Assembly (NCBI GenBank): GCA_028823175.1 | Contig: JAPKBZ010000003.1 | Span: 1 to 64,000, forward strand | Length of the DNA stretch: 64,000 nt | Direction of reading: 5' to 3' | Origin: Myxococcota bacterium | Lineage (GTDB): Bacteria; Myxococcota_A; UBA9160; UBA4427 | Shown here: positions 26,901 to 34,427 of the stretch, piece after piece | How positions within the stretch are numbered: position 1 is the first letter of the stretch | Layout: every line of letters begins with the position of its first letter | Notes under the pieces: model-generated | Seen by the model: only the letters and a program-made list of their open reading frames with translations | What the model was told of the DNA's origin: nothing | Databases searched by the model: none | Translations under genes and position numbers: made by a program

Positions 26901-27614
26901 ATGTACATGAAAGCCTCTATCCAAGCCTCCCTACTGGCCACACTCGTCGTCGCGACGTCCCTCCCGGGCCAGGCCGAGACTCCCACCTCGGATAGCCAGG
27001 TCATCGATCGCATCTACGAGCACGTCTCGGCTTTCGAAGCCAAAAACCGGGGAACCTTCGTTCGCCGAAAAATGACGGTTCGGGAGATGGACCCCGACGA
27101 CGGCACGGTCGAGAAGACCTTCGTCTCCCAGCAGGAGGTTTGGAACCGCTTGGGGCAGCGGCCGGAGATCAAGATCGTGAGCTGCCTAGTCGACGGCAAG
27201 AGCGCCGAACCCAAAGAGTGCAAACGCAAGGAACGCGACCGCAAGCCGCCCTACCGCATATTCGGCCCCGAGGGTCGCTCGCATTACCGATACGAGTTAG
27301 TCCAAACGGAAGGTCCCGCTGAGCCAGCCAGCTACAAAATCAAGGTCATTCCGCTGGAGCGCACGTCCAGGCATTTCGAAGGCGTGCTCGAGTTCGACGC
27401 CGCGACCTCGCGACTTCTGGCCTCGCGCGGGAGCATCGCCGATTACCCCCTGGGCTTGAAGAGCCTGGAACTGGAGCTTCACTTCGCCGACCTCGACGGA
27501 CACCCCGTGCCCGCCCATTCCCGCATGGATATGATCCTTTACCTTCCCCTGGTCCTGAACAAGCGCGTCCTCAGCGAAGCCGATGCCTACGACCAGCGTT
27601 TCCTGACACCCTAA
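26901..27614 (+). CDS. Exported protein of unknown function, LolA-like character
   Basis: A 237-aa secreted or periplasmic protein. The Sec signal is residues 1-25 (SLLATLVVATSLPGQA cleavage before ETPTS). The mature part is rich in beta strands and charged residues, with one Cys pair (SCLVDGKSAEPKECKRK). The C-terminal half (FEGVLEFDAATSRLLASRG and GHPVPAHSRMDMILY) recalls outer-membrane lipoprotein-sorting-like proteins that read substrate conversion strands, but no confident family is recognised. GGAGGA lies 10 bases before the ATG at 26901. It precedes the envelope gene run with a 78-base gap. Confidence 0.7.
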   Translation: MYMKASIQASLLATLVVATSLPGQAETPTSDSQVIDRIYEHVSAFEAKNRGTFVRRKMTVREMDPDDGTVEKTFVSQQEVWNRLGQRPEIKIVSCLVDGKSAEPKECKRKERDRKPPYRIFGPEGRSHYRYELVQTEGPAEPASYKIKVIPLERTSRHFEGVLEFDAATSRLLASRGSIADYPLGLKSLELELHFADLDGHPVPAHSRMDMILYLPLVLNKRVLSEADAYDQRFLTP

Positions 27615-27692
27615 GCTCCCCGGTCACCCCCCTGTCCAAGGCCCAATCCGACTCAAAATGGCCCGAGTACCGGGGCGGCAGTATGCTGCCGG

Positions 27693-28811
27693 ATGGAGGT
27701 GGGAGTGTCGCCAGACAATCGCAAGAGATCGCCCCAGATCTTGGCCAAGGCAGCCCTGCTCTGCGGAGGCTTGGTCGTGGGATTAGCCGTGGCGGAGGCC
27801 GGGGTTCGCCTAGCGGGGATCGATGCGGGGATTCATGTCATTTACCGCGAGAACTTCCAGCTCAGCGATAACCCCGTGCTCAAGTACGAACTTCGGCCCG
27901 GTTCACGCGACGGTCGTCACACGATCAATGGCGCCGGCATGCGAGACACCGAATATGCCGAGGCAAAGCCAGAGGAGAGCTACCGGATCGTCATCGTCGG
28001 CGACTCCGTCACCTATGGCCTCACCGTGGGTCAAGAGCAGGCCTTTCCCGAGCAACTCGAGCAGCTCCTCGCGGCCCGTCTCCCCGATTCCCTGGCCGCC
28101 CAACGTGTCGAAGTCCTGAACCTCGGGGTCAGCGGGTACAATATTGAACAGGTCGTAGAGCGCCTGCGAACTCTCGGGCTTTCCTATGACCCCGACTTGG
28201 TGATCTACGCCTACTCGCTCAACGATTCCCAGACGTTCAGTCTCGAATTGCAGGGCCTGTCTGCCATGCGGAAAAACGCCGAGCAGACCTACGCCCCCGA
28301 GAGGTCCCTGCTCCGTTGCCTATCCCATTCCCGCGTCTTCATGCTCGCCTGGCGCTCCTTCCAGGAACCTTGGACACGCCCAGCCAAGCCCGCGAAACAG
28401 TCCCCCGACTACCTCGCCGTAGTCTCTGGGCGGCATGCCGACTATTTCGGCGCCCTCCACGAGGGCGAGGGCTGGGAACGCATAGAGGAGGGGTTCGGCG
28501 AGTTGGCCCGGCTAGGCCAGAGCAGCGAGGCCTCTCCTCGAGTCCTTCTCGCTGTGATGCCCATGCATCTGGCGAAAGAAACAGACTATCCCCTTGCCGC
28601 ACTGCACCAGAAAATTATTGCAGAGGCCGACCGACAGGGACTCGAAACTCTCGACCTGGCTCCCGCGCTCATGCCCGATGGCCCGAACACCCAGTCGGCC
28701 GACTTCAACGACCCCTTCCACCCCTCCCCCCGCGGCCACCGTCGAGTCGCCCTCGCCCTCCTCGGCTGGCTCGAGAAAAATATCCCGCAGAGCCAACCCG
28801 ACGGCGGATGA
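27693..28811 (+). CDS. SGNH/GDSL-type hydrolase, membrane-anchored
   Basis: A 372-aa protein with one N-terminal hydrophobic helix (ALLCGGLVVGLAVAEAGVRL, 21-40) and an SGNH domain outside the membrane. The nucleophile is Ser105 in VGDSVTYG. The Gly and Asn blocks are NLGVSGYN and YSLNDS, and the Asp340-His343 pair lies in FNDPFHPSPRGH. Such proteins act as carbohydrate esterases or O-acetyltransferase partners. The next gene, 50 bases downstream, is an acyltransferase-3 membrane protein, so the pair may transfer or remove acyl groups on an envelope glycan (inference). Confidence 0.84.
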   Translation: MEVGVSPDNRKRSPQILAKAALLCGGLVVGLAVAEAGVRLAGIDAGIHVIYRENFQLSDNPVLKYELRPGSRDGRHTINGAGMRDTEYAEAKPEESYRIVIVGDSVTYGLTVGQEQAFPEQLEQLLAARLPDSLAAQRVEVLNLGVSGYNIEQVVERLRTLGLSYDPDLVIYAYSLNDSQTFSLELQGLSAMRKNAEQTYAPERSLLRCLSHSRVFMLAWRSFQEPWTRPAKPAKQSPDYLAVVSGRHADYFGALHEGEGWERIEEGFGELARLGQSSEASPRVLLAVMPMHLAKETDYPLAALHQKIIAEADRQGLETLDLAPALMPDGPNTQSADFNDPFHPSPRGHRRVALALLGWLEKNIPQSQPDGG

Positions 28812-28861
28812 ATCGCGATTAAAGCGCGAGAGAATCGTGATTCTCGGCTAACCTCGCCCCC

Positions 28862-30085
28862 ATGACAGGGGCCCAGGAGCAAAAGAGCGTTCTTCGCCCT
28901 TCCCCACCGGCGGTGGAGGATCAGGCGGATTCGGCCGACAAGGTCCATTTCCCCGGCCTGAACGGACTCCGCTTCATCGCCGCGTTCTCGGTCCTGCTCT
29001 ACCACGTGGAAGCCTTCAAATCCATGGCCCTGCTGCCGACCTGGATCTCGATGAAACTCTGGCAGTCCCTCGGCCCCTATGGCGTAGTCTGCTTCTTCAC
29101 CCTCAGCGGCTTCTTGATCACGTACCTCTTGTTGGTGGAACGCGACCGGATCGGAACGATCCGGGTCAGGAAATTTTACCTTCGCCGGATTCTCCGAATC
29201 TGGCCGCTCTATTACCTAGTGGTGCTCCTGGGTTTTCTAGCTCTCCCCTTGGCCAGCAGCATCCTCGTCCATCCCCAAGCTCAGCTTTCGGGAAATCTCC
29301 TAGAACGGCTTCCTCTCTTCATTTTTTTCCTGCCCAATCTGGCCTGGATCGTCTACGGGATCATCCCCTTCGCCGGACCGCTGTGGTCAGTCGGAGTCGA
29401 AGAGCAGTTCTACCTTCTATGGCCGATTCTATTGCGGCTGCTCGGTCGTCGAACGGTATTCGGCATCCTGCTGGTTATCGTCGTCATGGTGAGCCTCCAG
29501 TTCGCCCTCCCCATGCTCGGTGCCGCGTTCTCATCGGGGCCCGTCATATCCCGAGACTGGCAAATCGCCATGGGCTTTTTCTGGACCCTAAAACTGGAAT
29601 GCATGGCCGCAGGTGCCCTCGCTGCCTATGCCTTGCATGGGAATTTCAGGCGCATCCTCGCCTTTCTCCATCATCCTCTTACCCAAATCGGCGCCCTCGC
29701 CCTGATCATCGCCTCTCTCGGTCTCGGCCTCCGCTACCGGCAATTCGACAACCTTGTCTGGGGAACAGCTTTCGCTGTGCTCATTCTCAACCTCGCTTCC
29801 AACCCCCGTAGCCTGATCAAGCTCAGGGGACGCGTCCTCGATTACCTTGGAAGGATTTCATTCGGGATCTACGTCTATCACTCCTTCGTGATCGCAGGTC
29901 TCCTCCTGATTCTCCGGAACCTCATGCCGACGGAAGGGTTCCTATTCAACTTCACCCTCTACAGTTCGGCGACTCTCTTGACGATCCTCATCGCCGGACT
30001 CTCGCACCGGTATTACGAGAGTCCTTTCCTTCGTCTGAAAGCGCGCTACATGGTGGTGGCCAGCGCGAGCGAATCTCCGCGCTGA
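28862..30085 (+). CDS. Acyltransferase family 3 (OafA/YrhL-type) membrane protein
   Basis: A 407-aa integral inner-membrane acyltransferase with about ten transmembrane helices. The catalytic R-X10-H motif is exact: Arg37 and His48 in GLRFIAAFSVLLYH. A second conserved block is WSVGVEEQFYLLWPILLR. It is expected to move acetyl or other acyl groups from cytoplasmic acyl-CoA to an exported polysaccharide or lipid. It lacks a C-terminal SGNH domain, but a separate SGNH protein is encoded just upstream. The start ATG at 28862 is the first in frame after the upstream stop. Confidence 0.9.
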   Translation: MTGAQEQKSVLRPSPPAVEDQADSADKVHFPGLNGLRFIAAFSVLLYHVEAFKSMALLPTWISMKLWQSLGPYGVVCFFTLSGFLITYLLLVERDRIGTIRVRKFYLRRILRIWPLYYLVVLLGFLALPLASSILVHPQAQLSGNLLERLPLFIFFLPNLAWIVYGIIPFAGPLWSVGVEEQFYLLWPILLRLLGRRTVFGILLVIVVMVSLQFALPMLGAAFSSGPVISRDWQIAMGFFWTLKLECMAAGALAAYALHGNFRRILAFLHHPLTQIGALALIIASLGLGLRYRQFDNLVWGTAFAVLILNLASNPRSLIKLRGRVLDYLGRISFGIYVYHSFVIAGLLLILRNLMPTEGFLFNFTLYSSATLLTILIAGLSHRYYESPFLRLKARYMVVASASESPR

Positions 30086-30141
30086 GCGCGGCCTGCACAA
30101 CGCAAAAAACAGCCTGCTAGAACACCATCGGGGGCCCTACC

Positions 30142-30948
30142 ATGAGTTCGATCAAACCTGGAATTCTAATCGGCAGCCTGGCGAGCCTCGTCCTCGCGGG
30201 CCTTTTAATCTGGATCGCTCAACCGGCCCCTGAGCTTGAGGCTCCCACGAGTCCCGCGGCAGCCCCCGAGCCAGGCGGCTCCACAGCCACGGTAAGCCCT
30301 GCGAACCCACAAGTCCAACCTGCACCCGAGGCGAAATCTGCGGAGCAGAACGCCGAAGCGAGGTTAAAGAGGCATCTCCTCGCCGGCCAGAAGCAGCGAG
30401 AGAAAGCGAGGCAGAAAAAACTCGTCCAGCGAGAGCGCGCCTTGGACCGCCTCGCCGAACTCAAGTACTCCCAAGCCGAAGGCGAAAGACTTCGCGACCG
30501 ATGGGAAGCCAATATGGGGGAGGCCGAAGCCCGTATCAACGAACTCGAACTAAACGGTCAAGCCATCGATGGGGTCATTCGGCGAGCCGAATACCAGGTG
30601 GCCCACGACCAACTGCGAAGAGAATTCGGCGAAGAAGACTACGCTTCCGCCCGCTATGCCGACAACCTCTCGACCGCGGTGCGCCTGGGAGACCTAACAG
30701 TCGATAGTCCTGCCGACAAAGCGGGCTTCTATCCTGAGGACGGCATCGCGGGCGCCTTCACCGCGACCTCTCCCGACGAGCAGGTTTCATTTCTCAGCAA
30801 CGATGATCTCCGACGGTTTACCAAGGGCCTTCCTCCGGGCGAGATCGTGACCTATATCGTTCTACGGAACGGAAAATCTCTCTATATCGAAGTCGGCAAC
30901 CGTGGCTACCTGGGCGTATCCACCTACGGCCACATCGAGGCCCCCTAA
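30142..30948 (+). CDS. Membrane-anchored coiled-coil protein with PDZ-like C-terminus
   Basis: A 268-aa protein. Residues 9-25 form a signal anchor, residues 28-60 are Pro/Ala-rich, and residues 68-150 form a strongly charged helical coiled coil (Arg/Lys/Glu-rich). The C-terminal 100 residues look like a degenerate PDZ or chaperone-like domain (TVDSPADKAGFYPEDGI and VLRNGKSLYIEVGNRG). No protease triad is present. Its location between an acyltransferase and a GT-C-like protein suggests an envelope scaffold. No named family is recognised. Confidence 0.72.
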   Translation: MSSIKPGILIGSLASLVLAGLLIWIAQPAPELEAPTSPAAAPEPGGSTATVSPANPQVQPAPEAKSAEQNAEARLKRHLLAGQKQREKARQKKLVQRERALDRLAELKYSQAEGERLRDRWEANMGEAEARINELELNGQAIDGVIRRAEYQVAHDQLRREFGEEDYASARYADNLSTAVRLGDLTVDSPADKAGFYPEDGIAGAFTATSPDEQVSFLSNDDLRRFTKGLPPGEIVTYIVLRNGKSLYIEVGNRGYLGVSTYGHIEAP

Positions 30949-30998
30949 AGTCGAATCCGCCCGCCGAGCGGCCACTTACCCGACTCCCCAGGAGAATA

Positions 30999-32495
30999 AT
31001 GCACGCCATGGCTCGGTCTGGGCATGCCGGTCTCAAGCACGGCCTCTCCGTCCTCATCGCGGCGGCGGTCGCGCTCCTCCTCGGAACCATGATCCTCGGC
31101 TCGTACGGCGGCGACTGGCGCCCCAGCCACTTCGACGAATGGCGAAGTGTAGCCCTGGCCCAGCGCGCCCTCGATAGCGGAAGTCTCAGCCCCGAACTCC
31201 CGGCGGGCAGCCCCAATGGGTTGGCTAGGGACATTAACGACCGCAATCGTTCCCTCGGATTCGCCGCGCTCGTCAGCGTTTGGCTCGCCTGGGCCCCCGA
31301 GCCGATCGCCGCCTTCAAAACCCTCGCGCTTCTCTTTCTACTGCTCTACGGAACCGGCCTTTACTGGCTCTGTCGAAGCCTGGGTACCGGCCCCGGGGCG
31401 GCCCTTCTCGCGGTGCTTACTCTGGCCGGCCTGCCCACCGACACCATGCTGCTGGGGCCGGCCCTCGCGGTCCCCAGCAGCCTCAGCTTAGGTCTCCTCT
31501 GTCTCGCGCTCATTGCCCACACGCGCCTGAGCGTTGCGAAACCAGGCGCCTCCCTCGCTCTCCTTGGTCTACTCGGTGCCTCCTCCGTCGCCCTCGCCCT
31601 CATATATCCTCTCAGCCTATTTGTCTTCGGCGGCCTTGTCTTGGCCGACACCATGAGCCGGCCCAAGATTCTTCGCACCAGGTACTTTCGGAGCCTCGCC
31701 ACTCTAGGACTCGCTGGCGTCGGGCTCTTCCTGGTCCGCGAGTTGGGCAGTGATCATGTCGACCGCATCGCGCATCTCGGCGAGCTCTTCTTCCTGGAGC
31801 GCCGCTGGCACTTGGTGGGCTCCATCGTCTACCCCCTGGGTTACCTGATCGCCCCCCCCGTTCTCGGCCTGGCTGCGGTCGGGGCGTGCCTGGCCCTTGC
31901 CCAACCCGGGCTGCGTTGGGTCGCCGCTTTCTTCTGGGGAACGCTCATCGCAATCGGCGGCTACCACTTCTTCGCGCGGGGACTCGTCGTCCCCTACCAA
32001 CGGCTCGGGCTCTACCTCGGTCTTGCTACAGCGGTCTGCACCGGCCTGGCCACCCAACAACTCTTCAACCTGCTCAAGCAACGCCCCCTTCCGCAATGGG
32101 TCTCCTACGGGCTCACCGCCGCCCTCGGGCTAGCCATCGTTGGCTGGCCTCGCCCGGGGCCACCCTTTGAACGAACCACTCGCCTGGACCGGCCAGCACC
32201 CGCCATCGAGCAGGTCGCTGCTCGCATCGCCGCTGAATACTCGGCGCCGAGCACCCTTTGGAGCGCTCCCAGGCACGCGTTTTACCTCGAAGCTCTGACC
32301 GGGTTACGCGTTTCGCCAAATAGCATCGATTCGCTGCTGACCGGGCACCCTCCTCCTCCCCTCAACTGTGACGACGGATGGACCCTTGTAGTGGGCCCCT
32401 GCTCATGCCCCAACTACTCGCTGGCCTTCATCCAGCAAGGCATTCCCGTTTTCGCGCGGCGTTCCCCGCTCCCCCGCGGCCCAGCGACCCCATAA
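30999..32495 (+). CDS. Multi-pass membrane protein, possibly GT-C-like glycosyltransferase
   Basis: A 498-aa protein with roughly ten hydrophobic helices. After the first helix, the periplasmic loop contains SHFDEWRSVA, an acidic motif placed like the Asp-Glu catalytic motif of GT-C (PMT/ArnT-type) glycosyltransferases. A soluble tail of about 110 residues at the C-terminus contains four Cys (NCDDGWTLVVGPCSCPNYS). AGGAG lies 5 bases before the ATG at 30999; a second Met is three codons in. It is last in the run from 26901, ending at a strong hairpin. The glycosyltransferase assignment is tentative. Confidence 0.65.
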   Translation: MHAMARSGHAGLKHGLSVLIAAAVALLLGTMILGSYGGDWRPSHFDEWRSVALAQRALDSGSLSPELPAGSPNGLARDINDRNRSLGFAALVSVWLAWAPEPIAAFKTLALLFLLLYGTGLYWLCRSLGTGPGAALLAVLTLAGLPTDTMLLGPALAVPSSLSLGLLCLALIAHTRLSVAKPGASLALLGLLGASSVALALIYPLSLFVFGGLVLADTMSRPKILRTRYFRSLATLGLAGVGLFLVRELGSDHVDRIAHLGELFFLERRWHLVGSIVYPLGYLIAPPVLGLAAVGACLALAQPGLRWVAAFFWGTLIAIGGYHFFARGLVVPYQRLGLYLGLATAVCTGLATQQLFNLLKQRPLPQWVSYGLTAALGLAIVGWPRPGPPFERTTRLDRPAPAIEQVAARIAAEYSAPSTLWSAPRHAFYLEALTGLRVSPNSIDSLLTGHPPPPLNCDDGWTLVVGPCSCPNYSLAFIQQGIPVFARRSPLPRGPATP

Positions 32496-32545
32496 CCTGC
32501 CCGAAAGGCGGGATGGCCGCGGCGCCCCCATTCGAACCGGAACAC

Positions 32546-32581
32546 AAAAAAGGGCGGTTGGCCATCGGCCAACCGCCCTTT
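32546..32581 (-). terminator. Rho-independent terminator, 15-bp perfect stem
   Basis: A perfect inverted repeat (AAAGGGCGGTTGGCC with its complement) surrounds a 3-base loop. On the minus strand it ends in six T residues, so it terminates the PEP-CTERM gene, whose stop lies 62 bases upstream. It also sits 50 bases after the plus-strand gene ending at 32495 and may stop that transcript too, although only TTT follows on that strand. Confidence 0.85.
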
Positions 32582-32642
32582 GACTTTAGGGTGCTGGAGA
32601 CCGGCCACAATGCGCCGGCCTCCAGACCTGTACTACTTGTGA

Positions 32643-34028
32643 CTAGCTTCGGCGTCCTCGTGCTCGATTCAGGCCGAAGAGACCCATTGCACCGAGACCG
32701 AGAGCGAGCATGGAGCTCGGCTCGGGCACAGGAACGAGGTCGAGGTCGACCGTACCCAAACCACCGAAACCGAGCGCCGGCACGAAGTTCTTGATCGGGA
32801 AGGGACCAATGCCTCGAATAGTCGCCGACCAGGGGGTCACCGACTGGAGTCGCCGGGTAGTCCCATTGGGCTGAGCGGTAAGTCCCGTCAGATCCTGACC
32901 CGTCGTAGCTCGAATCGTGACGTAGTCGCCGATTATATCGGTGTGCTGGACCATGCCGGTGGTGCCTATCTGCGCCGCAATCCGAATATGGAAGGGCGAG
33001 AGCAGGCCGATACCCGGTGCGGGGCACAGAACGGGGTCGAACGTACAGTTCGTCACCGTGTTACCACCGTAGAGGGTCTGGAGATTACCTCCCTGGTTGA
33101 CCGTCGAGCCACCAGGCGTGTAGAGACCGAAGGCGTTACCAAAGGTCGTCTGGTGACCGGGGACGATCCCCTGGGTCACGGCCGTGGACGTCATCGTCCC
33201 GGTTCCGGTTCGGTGAGTGACGGCGAAGCCGCCCAAACCATTCGGGCCCGTCGGCAGATATCCGCCGATGTAGTCGATCAGGCCGAAGGTCGCCAGAGGA
33301 TTGTTACCACTCGGAGTCAGCGTCGTCACATTGATGCCGAGCTGCACGCCGTTGCCGAGACCGTGATTCATCGAGCTCACGAACGAGCTGTAGATGACCG
33401 ATCCCGTGGTCACAACGCCGAGGCCGCCGCCGAAGGTCCTGGGCCCCTTCGTTATCTGCTGAGCGCCACCCGCAGTAAAGAACGGGATCGGAATGTTCAC
33501 CGAGGCACCAACAAAGTCGTTACCGCCGCCCTGGGAGAGCGTCCCACCCGCAGCCGCGGGCCAGCCGCCACCCGCAAACTGGGTACGACTTCGAAGCCGC
33601 GGGTTTGCGAAGTAGGGAATCTTGATCTGGCAAGTGGCACGTACACGCGGGAATGCGCCACCGTTACCACCGGGGTCCCCGAGGAAGTTCGTTCCTGAGG
33701 CGGTGTCGTTGAGGCCGCGATAGCCGTCGAACATCAGGCTAGCGTGCGTGCCCGTCCCCTGCGAAGCGTAGCCTTGGGCGTAAAGAGTGCCCCAAGTCTG
33801 AAGCGCGAAGGGGTTCGTCACAGCGCAAACCGGCAGGCCGTTATTGCTCGGGCTGGTGCCCAGTGCCGGATCCGTAAGGTTCCACGAGTTACCAAAACCA
33901 GCGCGAACCTTGCCTGAAAACTGGACAACCCCCGCTCCAGCGGGCGCAACCAGCGCCACAACCATCAATCCCGCCAAGGCCGACGCGATGAGGCTGAACT
34001 TAGAGAATAACTTTCGTTGGTTCTTCAT
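32643..34028 (-). CDS. PEP-CTERM sorting domain-containing exported protein
   Basis: A 461-aa surface or matrix protein. A Sec signal (residues 1-32, ending VAPAGA) precedes a Gly/Asn/Thr-rich low-charge body of about 390 residues without a recognised enzyme domain. The C-terminus is a textbook PEP-CTERM tripartite signal: VPEPSS (434-439), a hydrophobic helix (MLALGLGAMGLFGL) and a basic end RARGRRS. Exosortase would cleave at this motif; none is encoded in the window. The start has a perfect AGGAGGAG at 34036-34043, 7 bases upstream, implying strong translation. It is divergent from the TPR lipoprotein gene. Confidence 0.9.
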   Translation of the reverse strand: MKNQRKLFSKFSLIASALAGLMVVALVAPAGAGVVQFSGKVRAGFGNSWNLTDPALGTSPSNNGLPVCAVTNPFALQTWGTLYAQGYASQGTGTHASLMFDGYRGLNDTASGTNFLGDPGGNGGAFPRVRATCQIKIPYFANPRLRSRTQFAGGGWPAAAGGTLSQGGGNDFVGASVNIPIPFFTAGGAQQITKGPRTFGGGLGVVTTGSVIYSSFVSSMNHGLGNGVQLGINVTTLTPSGNNPLATFGLIDYIGGYLPTGPNGLGGFAVTHRTGTGTMTSTAVTQGIVPGHQTTFGNAFGLYTPGGSTVNQGGNLQTLYGGNTVTNCTFDPVLCPAPGIGLLSPFHIRIAAQIGTTGMVQHTDIIGDYVTIRATTGQDLTGLTAQPNGTTRRLQSVTPWSATIRGIGPFPIKNFVPALGFGGLGTVDLDLVPVPEPSSMLALGLGAMGLFGLNRARGRRS

Positions 34029-34427
34029 CGATTGACTCCTCCTGTTGTTTCCCTTTGACGAGTTCTTCCTAGCAACGAACTCTTCAATGATTGTCTCTTT
34101 TCTTGCTCTCGTTTCTTGCTCTCGCTATTTCTTTGGTTCTCTTTCGAGCGTCCGCGATTCTATTCTTCTTTAAATAAATCTTGTTCTAGTCTTCTTGCTT
34201 CGGCTATCCGCCCGGTGCTGAGCCGCCCACCCCCCAATTAAATCGCGCTCTCAAGGCACTAATCTAGTGGGCCACCTTATACGTCCTTGCCGGACCGAAC
34301 TGCGTGTGGTTGTCTCCCGTCCGCGCTGTGCTGCCATTGGTGAACAGCCGAGATTTGTAACTTCGTTCATTTTCCTACGAATGCGCTTCACAAGTCAATC
34401 ATTTTTATTCACCCCCTGGGGGCACCC
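34029..34427. promoter_or_regulatory. AT-rich divergent intergenic control region
   Basis: A 399-base gap without a plausible gene separates the PEP-CTERM gene from the TPR lipoprotein gene. It is much richer in A/T than its surroundings, particularly TTCTTTAAATAAATC near 34160. It holds a 13-bp tandem duplication (34099-34124), a 6-bp hairpin GAGTTC/GAACTC near 34059-34082, and the palindrome CCCCCTGGGGG just before the ATG at 34428. No consensus -35/-10 pair could be fixed with confidence on either strand. It must contain both divergent promoters. Confidence 0.5.
34099..34124. repeat. 13-bp perfect tandem duplication in PEP-CTERM leader
   Basis: TTTCTTGCTCTCG occurs twice head to tail with no spacer, inside a pyrimidine-rich plus strand (purine-rich in the minus-strand leader of the PEP-CTERM gene). 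It could be a regulator-binding site or a recent slippage duplication. Confidence 0.6.
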
